Shown here piece after piece: positions 11,621 through 25,432 of a DNA stretch of 64,000 nucleotides. The stretch covers positions 1,240,001-1,304,000 of the forward strand of contig JALJCQ010000023.1 in assembly GCA_023091665.1 (NCBI GenBank), given 5' to 3'. Source of the stretch: Pythium myriotylum. Lineage: Eukaryota > Oomycota > Peronosporomycetes > Pythiales > Pythiaceae. The stretch's first letter is position 1, and every line of letters starts with the position of its first letter. The translations under genes were made by a program, and so were the position numbers. The notes beneath the pieces were generated by a model that was not told where the DNA came from, made no database searches, and saw nothing but the letters and a program-made list of their open reading frames with translations.

Positions 11621-13000
11621 ATACAACTGATACCTCGCCCAGAAACCCTCACAAACTCATCACAACATCAACACAACACACAACACTTACAAACACACAG
11701 ACGCACACACCAACACACCGACACACACAAAAACTGCCCACATACGCCCAACGCACACCACAATCAACTCGAACCCACTCAGCAAACACCACTCAACGTC
11801 CTTCAGCCCCATTCGTGCCAAACGCTTCCGCTCGACAGATCCACTCCACATCATCGTCCTCGCCATCGTCCACGCTCACTCTCATCCCTCCATCTCCCCA
11901 CCGTGCTCCCCCACGGATCCACGCTACGAGAACACGCCGGTTTGCGTCATCATCACTGCGAGGACCCTCGCTCCCTCGGTTCGAGTCTTGGTCGGGGATA
12001 TTCTATGAGATATAATACTTCGGAGCGACGCCGCAGTTTGCCGCGGGGGCGTGGATCTAAGCAACGGGGGTCGCGTGTTGGAAGCCGAGCGCGAGTTCGA
12101 TGGGTTGCTCGTGGTCAATAACATTTTGGAGCGAGCCGAACGGAGAGCAATGAGCAAGAGTGCGCGCGAGGTGCTAAGGCGGAGGGTGGTAAGAGCATGA
12201 GGCGGTAAGACGGGGGAGAGGACGGGGGAGAGGGCGGGGACGGGGCGCGGGCGGCGGGGGCGGGGGCGGGGGAGAGAACAACGGGACAGGACGGTAGCAC
12301 AGGAGGGCAGTCGAGGAACGGAGGAGTGGAAGAAAGCAGAGCATCAGAACACCACAACAGCATGGGAGCAGCGAAGCAGAGGAGCGAGTTGGTGGGTTGA
12401 GACGGACGGCAAAACAGCAATATGGCATAACGGCAGAGCGACCGACCGACAGCTCGTCAGCTCGTCAGCTCGAGAGCTCGACAGCTCGCAGCCCGACAGC
12501 TCGACAGCCCGACAGCTCGCAGCCCGACAGCTCGACAGCTCGACAGCTCGACAGCTCGACAGCTCGACAGCAGAGTAAAGCACGATAGCACAGTACAGTC
12601 CGACAGCACAGCAGAGCACAAGGGCAGCATAGCACGACAAGAGAGTGGCAGGACGGCAGGACGGCGGGACGGCGGGACGGCGGGATGGCAGGACGGCGGG
12701 ACGGCGGGGCGGCGGGACGGCGGGAGGAGGGGTAGGCAAGACGAGGGGTAGGCAAGACGAGAGGTAGGCAAGGCGGCATATCGAATGGGTAGTAAGAGGA
12801 GGTCAAATGGGTGAGAGAGAGTGCATAGAGCGGGGGTCGTAGGGTGGCAGGAGTCGTGTGATGTGCGATGTGTTCAATGTGATGCAGTGTGCGGTGAAGC
12901 AGGGAGTAAAAGAGTGGGCGTGAGGGCAACGAATAACAACGAATAACTGGAAGATGAGGAGGCTAGAAGACGGTTGTGTGCGTGGTCGGGGAGCAAGAAA

Positions 13001-13073
13001 TGGACGTTGGGGGTATCGATCCCCCTACCTCCCGCATGCGAAGCGGGCGCTCTACCATCTGAGCTAAACGCCC
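13001..13073 (-). tRNA. tRNA-Ala(CGC), array copy 9
   Basis: Interval 1453 bp. The spacer matches that of copy 7 (end of the second dimer). Confidence 0.96.
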
Positions 13074-14485
13074 ATACAACTGATACCTCGCCCAGAAACC
13101 CTCACAAACTCATCACAACATCAACACAACACACAACACTTACAAACACACAGACGCACACACCAACACACCGACACACACAAAAACTGCCCACATACGC
13201 CCAACGCACACCACAATCAACTCGAACCCACTCAGCAAACACCACTCAACGTCCTTCAGCCCCATTCGTGCCAAACGCTTCCGCTCGACAGATCCACTCC
13301 ACATCATCGTCCTCGCCATCGTCCACGCTCACTCTCATCCCTCCATCTCCCCACCGTGCTCCCCCACGGATCCACGCTACGAGAACACGCCGGTTTGCGT
13401 CATCATCACTGCGAGGACCCTCGCTCCCTCGGTTCGAGTCTTGGTCGGGGATATTCTATGAGATATAATACTTCGGAGCGACGCCGCAGTTTGCCGCGGG
13501 GGCGTGGATCTAAGCAACGGGGGTCGCGTGTTGGAAGCCGAGCGCGAGTTCGATGGGTTGCTCGTGGTCAATAACATTTTGGAGCGAGCCGAACGGAGAG
13601 CAATGAGCAAGAGTGCGCGCGAGGTGCTAAGGCGGAGGGTGGTAAGAGCATGAGGCGGTAAGACGGGGGAGAGGACGGGGGAGAGGGCGGGGACGGGGCG
13701 CGGGCGGCGGGGGCGGGGGCGGGGGAGAGAACAACGGGACAGGACGGTAGCACAGGAGGGCAGTCGAGGAACGGAGGAGTGGAAGAAAGCAGAGCATCAG
13801 AACACCACAACAGCATGGGAGCAGCGAAGCAGAGGAGCGAGTTGGTGGGTTGAGACGGACGGCAAAACAGCAATATGGCATAACGGCAGAGCGACCGACC
13901 GACAGCTCGTCAGCTCGTCAGCTCGAGAGCTCGACAGCTCGCAGCCCGACAGCTCGACAGCCCGACAGCTCGCAGCCCGACAGCTCGACAGCTCGACAGC
14001 TCGACAGCTCGACAGCTCGACAGCAGAGTAAAGCACGATAGCACAGTACAGTCCGACAGCACAGCAGAGCACAAGGGCAGCATAGCACGACAAGAGAGTG
14101 GCAGGACGGCAGGACGGCAGGACGGCGGGACGGCGGGACGGCGGGATGGCAGGACGGCGGGACGGCGGGATGGCAGGACGGCGGGACGGCGGGGCGGCGG
14201 GACGGCGGGAGGAGGGGTAGGCAAGACGAGGGGTAGGCAAGACGAGAGGTAGGCAAGGCGGCATATCGAATGGGTAGTAAGAGGAGGTCAAATGGGTGAG
14301 AGAGAGTGCATAGAGCGGGGGTCGTAGGGTGGCAGGAGTCGTGTGATGTGCGATGTGTTCAATGTGATGCAGTGTGCGGTGAAGCAGGGAGTAAAAGAGT
14401 GGGCGTGAGGGCAACGAATAACAACGAATAACTGGAAGATGAGGAGGCTAGAAGACGGTTGTGTGCGTGGTCGGGGAGCAAGAAA

Positions 14486-14558
14486 TGGACGTTGGGGGTA
14501 TCGATCCCCCTACCTCCCGCATGCGAAGCGGGCGCTCTACCATCTGAGCTAAACGCCC
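14486..14558 (-). tRNA. tRNA-Ala(CGC), array copy 10
   Basis: Interval 1485 bp. Octamer repeat B carries an internal three-octamer duplication containing GATGGCAG. Confidence 0.96.
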
Positions 14559-15946
14559 ATACAACTGATACCTCGCCCAGAAACCCTCACAAACTCATCA
14601 CAACATCAACACAACACACAACACTTACAAACACACAGACGCACACACCAACACACCGACACACACAAAAACTGCCCACATACGCCCAACGCACACCACA
14701 ATCAACTCGAACCCACTCAGCAAACACCACTCAACGTCCTTCAGCCCCATTCGTGCCAAACGCTTCCGCTCGACAGATCCACTCCACATCATCGTCCTCG
14801 CCATCGTCCACGCTCACTCTCATCCCTCCATCTCCCCACCGTGCTCCCCCACGGATCCACGCTACGAGAACACGCCGGTTTGCGTCATCATCACTGCGAG
14901 GACCCTCGCTCCCTCGGTTCGAGTCTTGGTCGGGGATATTCTATGAGATATAATACTTCGGAGCGACGCCGCAGTTTGCCGCGGGGGCGTGGATCTAAGC
15001 AACGGGGGTCGCGTGTTGGAAGCCGAGCGCGAGTTCGATGGGTTGCTCGTGGTCAATAACATTTTGGAGCGAGCCGAACGGAGAGCAATGAGCAAGAGTG
15101 CGCGCGAGGTGCTAAGGCGGAGGGTGGTAAGAGCATGAGGCGGTAAGACGGGGGAGAGGACGGGGGAGAGGGCGGGGACGGGGCGCGGGCGGCGGGGGCG
15201 GGGGCGGGGGAGAGAACAACGGGACAGGACGGTAGCACAGGAGGGCAGTCGAGGAACGGAGGAGTGGAAGAAAGCAGAGCATCAGAACACCACAACAGCA
15301 TGGGAGCAGCGAAGCAGAGGAGCGAGTTGGTGGGTTGAGACGGACGGCAAAACAGCAATATGGCATAACGGCAGAGCGACCGACCGACAGCTCGTCAGCT
15401 CGTCAGCTCGAGAGCTCGACAGCTCGCAGCCCGACAGCTCGACAGCCCGACAGCTCGCAGCCCGACAGCTCGACAGCTCGACAGCTCGACAGCTCGACAG
15501 CTCGACAGCAGAGTAAAGCACGATAGCACAGTACAGTCCGACAGCACAGCAGAGCACAAGGGCAGCATAGCACGACAAGAGAGTGGCAGGACGGCAGGAC
15601 GGCAGGACGGCGGGACGGCGGGACGGCGGGATGGCAGGACGGCGGGACGGCGGGGCGGCGGGACGGCGGGAGGAGGGGTAGGCAAGACGAGGGGTAGGCA
15701 AGACGAGAGGTAGGCAAGGCGGCATATCGAATGGGTAGTAAGAGGAGGTCAAATGGGTGAGAGAGAGTGCATAGAGCGGGGGTCGTAGGGTGGCAGGAGT
15801 CGTGTGATGTGCGATGTGTTCAATGTGATGCAGTGTGCGGTGAAGCAGGGAGTAAAAGAGTGGGCGTGAGGGCAACGAATAACAACGAATAACTGGAAGA
15901 TGAGGAGGCTAGAAGACGGTTGTGTGCGTGGTCGGGGAGCAAGAAA

Positions 15947-16019
15947 TGGACGTTGGGGGTATCGATCCCCCTACCTCCCGCATGCGAAGCGGGCGCTCTA
16001 CCATCTGAGCTAAACGCCC
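15947..16019 (-). tRNA. tRNA-Ala(CGC), array copy 11
   Basis: Interval 1461 bp, reference-type spacer. Confidence 0.96.
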
Positions 16020-17399
16020 ATACAACTGATACCTCGCCCAGAAACCCTCACAAACTCATCACAACATCAACACAACACACAACACTTACAAACACACAGA
16101 CGCACACACCAACACACCGACACACACAAAAACTGCCCACATACGCCCAACGCACACCACAATCAACTCGAACCCACTCAGCAAACACCACTCAACGTCC
16201 TTCAGCCCCATTCGTGCCAAACGCTTCCGCTCGACAGATCCACTCCACATCATCGTCCTCGCCATCGTCCACGCTCACTCTCATCCCTCCATCTCCCCAC
16301 CGTGCTCCCCCACGGATCCACGCTACGAGAACACGCCGGTTTGCGTCATCATCACTGCGAGGACCCTCGCTCCCTCGGTTCGAGTCTTGGTCGGGGATAT
16401 TCTATGAGATATAATACTTCGGAGCGACGCCGCAGTTTGCCGCGGGGGCGTGGATCTAAGCAACGGGGGTCGCGTGTTGGAAGCCGAGCGCGAGTTCGAT
16501 GGGTTGCTCGTGGTCAATAACATTTTGGAGCGAGCCGAACGGAGAGCAATGAGCAAGAGTGCGCGCGAGGTGCTAAGGCGGAGGGTGGTAAGAGCATGAG
16601 GCGGTAAGACGGGGGAGAGGACGGGGGAGAGGGCGGGGACGGGGCGCGGGCGGCGGGGGCGGGGGCGGGGGAGAGAACAACGGGACAGGACGGTAGCACA
16701 GGAGGGCAGTCGAGGAACGGAGGAGTGGAAGAAAGCAGAGCATCAGAACACCACAACAGCATGGGAGCAGCGAAGCAGAGGAGCGAGTTGGTGGGTTGAG
16801 ACGGACGGCAAAACAGCAATATGGCATAACGGCAGAGCGACCGACCGACAGCTCGTCAGCTCGTCAGCTCGAGAGCTCGACAGCTCGCAGCCCGACAGCT
16901 CGACAGCCCGACAGCTCGCAGCCCGACAGCTCGACAGCTCGACAGCTCGACAGCTCGACAGCTCGACAGCAGAGTAAAGCACGATAGCACAGTACAGTCC
17001 GACAGCACAGCAGAGCACAAGGGCAGCATAGCACGACAAGAGAGTGGCAGGACGGCAGGACGGCGGGACGGCGGGACGGCGGGATGGCAGGACGGCGGGA
17101 CGGCGGGGCGGCGGGACGGCGGGAGGAGGGGTAGGCAAGACGAGGGGTAGGCAAGACGAGAGGTAGGCAAGGCGGCATATCGAATGGGTAGTAAGAGGAG
17201 GTCAAATGGGTGAGAGAGAGTGCATAGAGCGGGGGTCGTAGGGTGGCAGGAGTCGTGTGATGTGCGATGTGTTCAATGTGATGCAGTGTGCGGTGAAGCA
17301 GGGAGTAAAAGAGTGGGCGTGAGGGCAACGAATAACAACGAATAACTGGAAGATGAGGAGGCTAGAAGACGGTTGTGTGCGTGGTCGGGGAGCAAGAAA

Positions 17400-17472
17400 T
17401 GGACGTTGGGGGTATCGATCCCCCTACCTCCCGCATGCGAAGCGGGCGCTCTACCATCTGAGCTAAACGCCC
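17400..17472 (-). tRNA. tRNA-Ala(CGC), array copy 12
   Basis: Interval 1453 bp. First of four consecutive 1453-bp intervals. Confidence 0.96.
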
Positions 17473-18852
17473 ATACAACTGATACCTCGCCCAGAAACCC
17501 TCACAAACTCATCACAACATCAACACAACACACAACACTTACAAACACACAGACGCACACACCAACACACCGACACACACAAAAACTGCCCACATACGCC
17601 CAACGCACACCACAATCAACTCGAACCCACTCAGCAAACACCACTCAACGTCCTTCAGCCCCATTCGTGCCAAACGCTTCCGCTCGACAGATCCACTCCA
17701 CATCATCGTCCTCGCCATCGTCCACGCTCACTCTCATCCCTCCATCTCCCCACCGTGCTCCCCCACGGATCCACGCTACGAGAACACGCCGGTTTGCGTC
17801 ATCATCACTGCGAGGACCCTCGCTCCCTCGGTTCGAGTCTTGGTCGGGGATATTCTATGAGATATAATACTTCGGAGCGACGCCGCAGTTTGCCGCGGGG
17901 GCGTGGATCTAAGCAACGGGGGTCGCGTGTTGGAAGCCGAGCGCGAGTTCGATGGGTTGCTCGTGGTCAATAACATTTTGGAGCGAGCCGAACGGAGAGC
18001 AATGAGCAAGAGTGCGCGCGAGGTGCTAAGGCGGAGGGTGGTAAGAGCATGAGGCGGTAAGACGGGGGAGAGGACGGGGGAGAGGGCGGGGACGGGGCGC
18101 GGGCGGCGGGGGCGGGGGCGGGGGAGAGAACAACGGGACAGGACGGTAGCACAGGAGGGCAGTCGAGGAACGGAGGAGTGGAAGAAAGCAGAGCATCAGA
18201 ACACCACAACAGCATGGGAGCAGCGAAGCAGAGGAGCGAGTTGGTGGGTTGAGACGGACGGCAAAACAGCAATATGGCATAACGGCAGAGCGACCGACCG
18301 ACAGCTCGTCAGCTCGTCAGCTCGAGAGCTCGACAGCTCGCAGCCCGACAGCTCGACAGCCCGACAGCTCGCAGCCCGACAGCTCGACAGCTCGACAGCT
18401 CGACAGCTCGACAGCTCGACAGCAGAGTAAAGCACGATAGCACAGTACAGTCCGACAGCACAGCAGAGCACAAGGGCAGCATAGCACGACAAGAGAGTGG
18501 CAGGACGGCAGGACGGCGGGACGGCGGGACGGCGGGATGGCAGGACGGCGGGACGGCGGGGCGGCGGGACGGCGGGAGGAGGGGTAGGCAAGACGAGGGG
18601 TAGGCAAGACGAGAGGTAGGCAAGGCGGCATATCGAATGGGTAGTAAGAGGAGGTCAAATGGGTGAGAGAGAGTGCATAGAGCGGGGGTCGTAGGGTGGC
18701 AGGAGTCGTGTGATGTGCGATGTGTTCAATGTGATGCAGTGTGCGGTGAAGCAGGGAGTAAAAGAGTGGGCGTGAGGGCAACGAATAACAACGAATAACT
18801 GGAAGATGAGGAGGCTAGAAGACGGTTGTGTGCGTGGTCGGGGAGCAAGAAA

Positions 18853-18925
18853 TGGACGTTGGGGGTATCGATCCCCCTACCTCCCGCATGCGAAGCGGGC
18901 GCTCTACCATCTGAGCTAAACGCCC
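18853..18925 (-). tRNA. tRNA-Ala(CGC), array copy 13
   Basis: Interval 1453 bp, second of the 1453 block. Confidence 0.96.
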
Positions 18926-20305
18926 ATACAACTGATACCTCGCCCAGAAACCCTCACAAACTCATCACAACATCAACACAACACACAACACTTACAAACA
19001 CACAGACGCACACACCAACACACCGACACACACAAAAACTGCCCACATACGCCCAACGCACACCACAATCAACTCGAACCCACTCAGCAAACACCACTCA
19101 ACGTCCTTCAGCCCCATTCGTGCCAAACGCTTCCGCTCGACAGATCCACTCCACATCATCGTCCTCGCCATCGTCCACGCTCACTCTCATCCCTCCATCT
19201 CCCCACCGTGCTCCCCCACGGATCCACGCTACGAGAACACGCCGGTTTGCGTCATCATCACTGCGAGGACCCTCGCTCCCTCGGTTCGAGTCTTGGTCGG
19301 GGATATTCTATGAGATATAATACTTCGGAGCGACGCCGCAGTTTGCCGCGGGGGCGTGGATCTAAGCAACGGGGGTCGCGTGTTGGAAGCCGAGCGCGAG
19401 TTCGATGGGTTGCTCGTGGTCAATAACATTTTGGAGCGAGCCGAACGGAGAGCAATGAGCAAGAGTGCGCGCGAGGTGCTAAGGCGGAGGGTGGTAAGAG
19501 CATGAGGCGGTAAGACGGGGGAGAGGACGGGGGAGAGGGCGGGGACGGGGCGCGGGCGGCGGGGGCGGGGGCGGGGGAGAGAACAACGGGACAGGACGGT
19601 AGCACAGGAGGGCAGTCGAGGAACGGAGGAGTGGAAGAAAGCAGAGCATCAGAACACCACAACAGCATGGGAGCAGCGAAGCAGAGGAGCGAGTTGGTGG
19701 GTTGAGACGGACGGCAAAACAGCAATATGGCATAACGGCAGAGCGACCGACCGACAGCTCGTCAGCTCGTCAGCTCGAGAGCTCGACAGCTCGCAGCCCG
19801 ACAGCTCGACAGCCCGACAGCTCGCAGCCCGACAGCTCGACAGCTCGACAGCTCGACAGCTCGACAGCTCGACAGCAGAGTAAAGCACGATAGCACAGTA
19901 CAGTCCGACAGCACAGCAGAGCACAAGGGCAGCATAGCACGACAAGAGAGTGGCAGGACGGCAGGACGGCGGGACGGCGGGACGGCGGGATGGCAGGACG
20001 GCGGGACGGCGGGGCGGCGGGACGGCGGGAGGAGGGGTAGGCAAGACGAGGGGTAGGCAAGACGAGAGGTAGGCAAGGCGGCATATCGAATGGGTAGTAA
20101 GAGGAGGTCAAATGGGTGAGAGAGAGTGCATAGAGCGGGGGTCGTAGGGTGGCAGGAGTCGTGTGATGTGCGATGTGTTCAATGTGATGCAGTGTGCGGT
20201 GAAGCAGGGAGTAAAAGAGTGGGCGTGAGGGCAACGAATAACAACGAATAACTGGAAGATGAGGAGGCTAGAAGACGGTTGTGTGCGTGGTCGGGGAGCA
20301 AGAAA

Positions 20306-20378
20306 TGGACGTTGGGGGTATCGATCCCCCTACCTCCCGCATGCGAAGCGGGCGCTCTACCATCTGAGCTAAACGCCC
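20306..20378 (-). tRNA. tRNA-Ala(CGC), array copy 14
   Basis: Interval 1453 bp, third of the 1453 block. Confidence 0.96.
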
Positions 20379-21758
20379 ATACAACTGATACCTCGCCCAG
20401 AAACCCTCACAAACTCATCACAACATCAACACAACACACAACACTTACAAACACACAGACGCACACACCAACACACCGACACACACAAAAACTGCCCACA
20501 TACGCCCAACGCACACCACAATCAACTCGAACCCACTCAGCAAACACCACTCAACGTCCTTCAGCCCCATTCGTGCCAAACGCTTCCGCTCGACAGATCC
20601 ACTCCACATCATCGTCCTCGCCATCGTCCACGCTCACTCTCATCCCTCCATCTCCCCACCGTGCTCCCCCACGGATCCACGCTACGAGAACACGCCGGTT
20701 TGCGTCATCATCACTGCGAGGACCCTCGCTCCCTCGGTTCGAGTCTTGGTCGGGGATATTCTATGAGATATAATACTTCGGAGCGACGCCGCAGTTTGCC
20801 GCGGGGGCGTGGATCTAAGCAACGGGGGTCGCGTGTTGGAAGCCGAGCGCGAGTTCGATGGGTTGCTCGTGGTCAATAACATTTTGGAGCGAGCCGAACG
20901 GAGAGCAATGAGCAAGAGTGCGCGCGAGGTGCTAAGGCGGAGGGTGGTAAGAGCATGAGGCGGTAAGACGGGGGAGAGGACGGGGGAGAGGGCGGGGACG
21001 GGGCGCGGGCGGCGGGGGCGGGGGCGGGGGAGAGAACAACGGGACAGGACGGTAGCACAGGAGGGCAGTCGAGGAACGGAGGAGTGGAAGAAAGCAGAGC
21101 ATCAGAACACCACAACAGCATGGGAGCAGCGAAGCAGAGGAGCGAGTTGGTGGGTTGAGACGGACGGCAAAACAGCAATATGGCATAACGGCAGAGCGAC
21201 CGACCGACAGCTCGTCAGCTCGTCAGCTCGAGAGCTCGACAGCTCGCAGCCCGACAGCTCGACAGCCCGACAGCTCGCAGCCCGACAGCTCGACAGCTCG
21301 ACAGCTCGACAGCTCGACAGCTCGACAGCAGAGTAAAGCACGATAGCACAGTACAGTCCGACAGCACAGCAGAGCACAAGGGCAGCATAGCACGACAAGA
21401 GAGTGGCAGGACGGCAGGACGGCGGGACGGCGGGACGGCGGGATGGCAGGACGGCGGGACGGCGGGGCGGCGGGACGGCGGGAGGAGGGGTAGGCAAGAC
21501 GAGGGGTAGGCAAGACGAGAGGTAGGCAAGGCGGCATATCGAATGGGTAGTAAGAGGAGGTCAAATGGGTGAGAGAGAGTGCATAGAGCGGGGGTCGTAG
21601 GGTGGCAGGAGTCGTGTGATGTGCGATGTGTTCAATGTGATGCAGTGTGCGGTGAAGCAGGGAGTAAAAGAGTGGGCGTGAGGGCAACGAATAACAACGA
21701 ATAACTGGAAGATGAGGAGGCTAGAAGACGGTTGTGTGCGTGGTCGGGGAGCAAGAAA

Positions 21759-21831
21759 TGGACGTTGGGGGTATCGATCCCCCTACCTCCCGCATGCGAA
21801 GCGGGCGCTCTACCATCTGAGCTAAACGCCC
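21759..21831 (-). tRNA. tRNA-Ala(CGC), array copy 15
   Basis: Interval 1453 bp, last of the 1453 block. Confidence 0.96.
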
Positions 21832-23165
21832 ATACAACTGATACCTCGCCCAGAAACCCTCACAAACTCATCACAACATCAACACAACACACAACACTTA
21901 CAAACACACAGACGCACACACCAACACACCGACACACACAAAAACTGCCCACATACGCCCAACGCACACCACAATCAACTCGAACCCACTCAGCAAACAC
22001 CACTCAACGTCCTTCAGCCCCATTCGTGCCAAACGCTTCCGCTCGACAGATCCACTCCACATCATCGTCCTCGCCATCGTCCACGCTCACTCTCATCCCT
22101 CCATCTCCCCACCGTGCTCCCCCACGGATCCACGCTACGAGAACACGCCGGTTTGCGTCATCATCACTGCGAGGACCCTCGCTCCCTCGGTTCGAGTCTT
22201 GGTCGGGGATATTCTATGAGATATAATACTTCGGAGCGACGCCGCAGTTTGCCGCGGGGGCGTGGATCTAAGCAACGGGGGTCGCGTGTTGGAAGCCGAG
22301 CGCGAGTTCGATGGGTTGCTCGTGGTCAATAACATTTTGGAGCGAGCCGAACGGAGAGCAATGAGCAAGAGTGCGCGCGAGGTGCTAAGGCGGAGGGTGG
22401 TAAGAGCATGAGGCGGTAAGACGGGGGAGAGGACGGGGGAGAGGGCGGGGACGGGGCGCGGGCGGCGGGGGCGGGGGCGGGGGAGAGAACAACGGGACAG
22501 GACGGTAGCACAGGAGGGCAGTCGAGGAACGGAGGAGTGGAAGAAAGCAGAGCATCAGAACACCACAACAGCATGGGAGCAGCGAAGCAGAGGAGCGAGT
22601 TGGTGGGTTGAGACGGACGGCAAAACAGCAATATGGCATAACGGCAGAGCGACCGACCGACAGCTCGTCAGCTCGTCAGCTCGAGAGAGCTCGACAGCTC
22701 GCAGCCCGACAGCTCGACAGCCCGACAGCTCGCAGCCCGACAGCTCGACAGCTCGACAGCTCGACAGCAGAGTAAAGCACGATAGCACAGTACAGTCCGA
22801 CAGCACAGCAGAGCACAAGGGCAGCATAGCACGACAAGAGAGTGGCAGGACGGCAGGACGGCAGGACGGCGGGACGGCGGGACGGCGGGAGGAGGGGTAG
22901 GCAAGACGAGGGGTAGGCAAGACGAGAGGTAGGCAAGGCGGCATATCGAATGGGTAGTAAGAGGAGGTCAAATGGGTGAGAGAGAGTGCATAGAGCGGGG
23001 GTCGTAGGGTGGCAGGAGTCGTGTGATGTGCGATGTGTTCAATGTGATGCAGTGTGCGGTGAAGCAGGGAGTAAAAGAGTGGGCGTGAGGGCAACGAATA
23101 ACAACGAATAACTGGAAGATGAGGAGGCTAGAAGACGGTTGTGTGCGTGGTCGGGGAGCAAGAAA

Positions 23166-23238
23166 TGGACGTTGGGGGTATCGATCCCCCTACCTCCCGC
23201 ATGCGAAGCGGGCGCTCTACCATCTGAGCTAAACGCCC
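23166..23238 (-). tRNA. tRNA-Ala(CGC), array copy 16
   Basis: Shortest interval in the array, 1407 bp: both octamer repeats are contracted, and a 2-bp AG insertion (CTCGAGAGAGCTC near 22681) appears. The first spacer insert begins 21 bp upstream of this gene's 5' end. Confidence 0.96.
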
Positions 23239-23259
23239 ATACAACTGATACCTCGCCCA

Positions 23260-24021
23260 ACTTCGCAATTTGCTCGCTACCCCTCAAGTGACCAAGTCCA
23301 GAAGTGTCCAGTCCAAGCACCCAGCCCAGCTGCCAGCCCATCACCCCCGACCCTCTCCACACCCAGTCGCCATGACCAAGGGTGCTGCGAGAGCCAAGAC
23401 CAAGCGCAAGAAGCTTGGCATCGGGACGCTGCCGCCACCGCGCCGACCAGTCGGCATCCCATGCGTGCTTCCTTCGGCTTCATCGGGAGAGCCGACATTC
23501 ACCACATGGAGAGCGCGCGCCAGAGCTCGGCCACCCGGTCGACTCTAATATCAACCCACCGCTGATCAACCCACGCCGTGACCAACACTCACGGCACCCA
23601 GCCACCAACCTTCACTCACGAGACCGTTGGGTAACCAACACTCACCGACACCAACCTCAACCCAACCAGCACTCACCGACACCAACCTCAACCCAACCAG
23701 CATTCAAGCAACCCAGCATCAACCCAACCGGCATTCAGCCAACCCAGCTTCAACCCAACCAACACTCAACTCACCCAGCATCAACATACCAGCAAACCAG
23801 CAAATGAAGGTCAAGTTAACCCAGTACCCAGCTTCAACGACAACAGAACAACCACCTCAACAACCCAACGAACCATGACGCAAGGATTCATCCTCTCAGC
23901 ACAAACCGACCAGCCAACCACGAGACTCAACCGAACCCTAGCAACATAGAACCCGCACGGGATTAGCGAGCAGTTAGAAGTCAGTCGTAAATGCTAGTGC
24001 AGCAATACAGACGCCTTGAAA
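23260..24021 (+). repeat. Spacer insert, copy 1 (762 bp)
   Basis: Sequence unrelated to the normal unit, starting ACTTCGCAATTTGC. It replaces nothing: array sequence resumes afterwards with a repeat of the last ~35 bp before the insert, including 15 bp of the tRNA 5' end. The first ~300 bp are mixed-composition and hold a 58-codon ATG frame; the rest is CA/AAC-rich with degenerate repeats built on CAACCCAGCATCAACC. No terminal inverted repeat, poly(A) or recognisable transposon protein is visible. Two further copies follow at 31401 and 33693. Confidence 0.85.
23372..23548 (+). CDS. Short basic ORF in spacer insert copy 1 (58 aa), possible captured gene 5' end
   Basis: ATG in an AGTCGCCATGACC context, followed by a lysine/arginine-rich start (MTKGAARAKTKRKKLGIG), then proline- and arginine-rich sequence to a TAA stop. 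I do not recognise it. The lysine-rich start looks like an authentic protein N-terminus, while the tail looks like an out-of-frame continuation; another frame from about 23423 is also open for some 45 codons. A captured first exon or a frameshifted gene fragment would fit. Identical frames occur at 31513-31689 and 33805-33981, so conservation between copies only reflects recent duplication, not selection. Confidence 0.3.
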   Translation: MTKGAARAKTKRKKLGIGTLPPPRRPVGIPCVLPSASSGEPTFTTWRARARARPPGRL

Positions 24022-24036
24022 CTGAGCTAAACGCCC
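24022..24036 (-). pseudogene. 5' stub of tRNA-Ala after spacer insert copy 1
   Basis: CTGAGCTAAACGCCC equals the first 15 nt of the tRNA (minus strand) with the remaining 58 nt absent. It belongs to a direct repeat of ~35 bp bracketing the insert. The other two insert copies lack this stub: there the array resumes at AACTGATACCTCG. A 21-bp deletion between the two ACTGA motifs would convert one form into the other. Confidence 0.8.
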
Positions 24037-25432
24037 ATACAACTGATACCTCGCCCAGAAACCCTCACAAACTCATCACAACATCAACACAACACACAAC
24101 ACTTACAAACACACAGACGCACACACCAACACACCGACACACACAAAAACTGCCCACATACGCCCAACGCACACCACAATCAACTCGAACCCACTCAGCA
24201 AACACCACTCAACGTCCTTCAGCCCCATTCGTGCCAAACGCTTCCGCTCGACAGATCCACTCCACATCATCGTCCTCGCCATCGTCCACGCTCACTCTCA
24301 TCCCTCCATCTCCCCACCGTGCTCCCCCACGGATCCACGCTACGAGAACACGCCGGTTTGCGTCATCATCACTGCGAGGACCCTCGCTCCCTCGGTTCGA
24401 GTCTTGGTCGGGGATATTCTATGAGATATAATACTTCGGAGCGACGCCGCAGTTTGCCGCGGGGGCGTGGATCTAAGCAACGGGGGTCGCGTGTTGGAAG
24501 CCGAGCGCGAGTTCGATGGGTTGCTCGTGGTCAATAACATTTTGGAGCGAGCCGAACGGAGAGCAATGAGCAAGAGTGCGCGCGAGGTGCTAAGGCGGAG
24601 GGTGGTAAGAGCATGAGGCGGTAAGACGGGGGAGAGGACGGGGGAGAGGGCGGGGACGGGGCGCGGGCGGCGGGGGCGGGGGCGGGGGCGGGGGAGAGAA
24701 CAACGGGACAGGACGGTAGCACAGGAGGGCAGTCGAGGAACGGAGGAGTGGAAGAAAGCAGAGCATCAGAACACCACAACAGCATGGGAGCAGCGAAGCA
24801 GAGGAGCGAGTTGGTGGGTTGAGACGGACGGCAAAACAGCAATATGGCATAACGGCAGAGCGACCGACCGACAGCTCGTCAGCTCGTCAGCTCGAGAGAG
24901 CTCGACAGCTCGCAGCCCGACAGCTCGACAGCCCGACAGCTCGCAGCCCGACAGCTCGACAGCTCGACAGCTCGACAGCTCGACAGCTCGACAGCAGAGT
25001 AAAGCACGATAGCACAGTACAGTCCGACAGCACAGCAGAGCACAAGGGCAGCATAGCACGACAAGAGAGTGGCAGGACGGCAGGACGGCAGGACGGCGGG
25101 ACGGCGGGACGGCGGGATGGCAGGACGGCGGGACGGCGGGATGGCGGGACGGCGGGAGGAGGGGTAGGCAAGACGAGGGGTAGGCAAGACGAGAGGTAGG
25201 CAAGGCGGCATATCGAATGGGTAGTAAGAGGAGGTCAAATGGGTGAGAGAGAGTGCATAGAGCGGGGGTCGTAGGGTGGCAGGAGTCGTGTGATGTGCGA
25301 TGTGTTCAATGTGATGCAGTGTGCGGTGAAGCAGGGAGTAAAAGAGTGGGCGTGAGGGCAACGAATAACAACGAATAACTGGAAGATGAGGAGGCTAGAA
25401 GACGGTTGTGTGCGTGGTCGGGGAGCAAGAAA

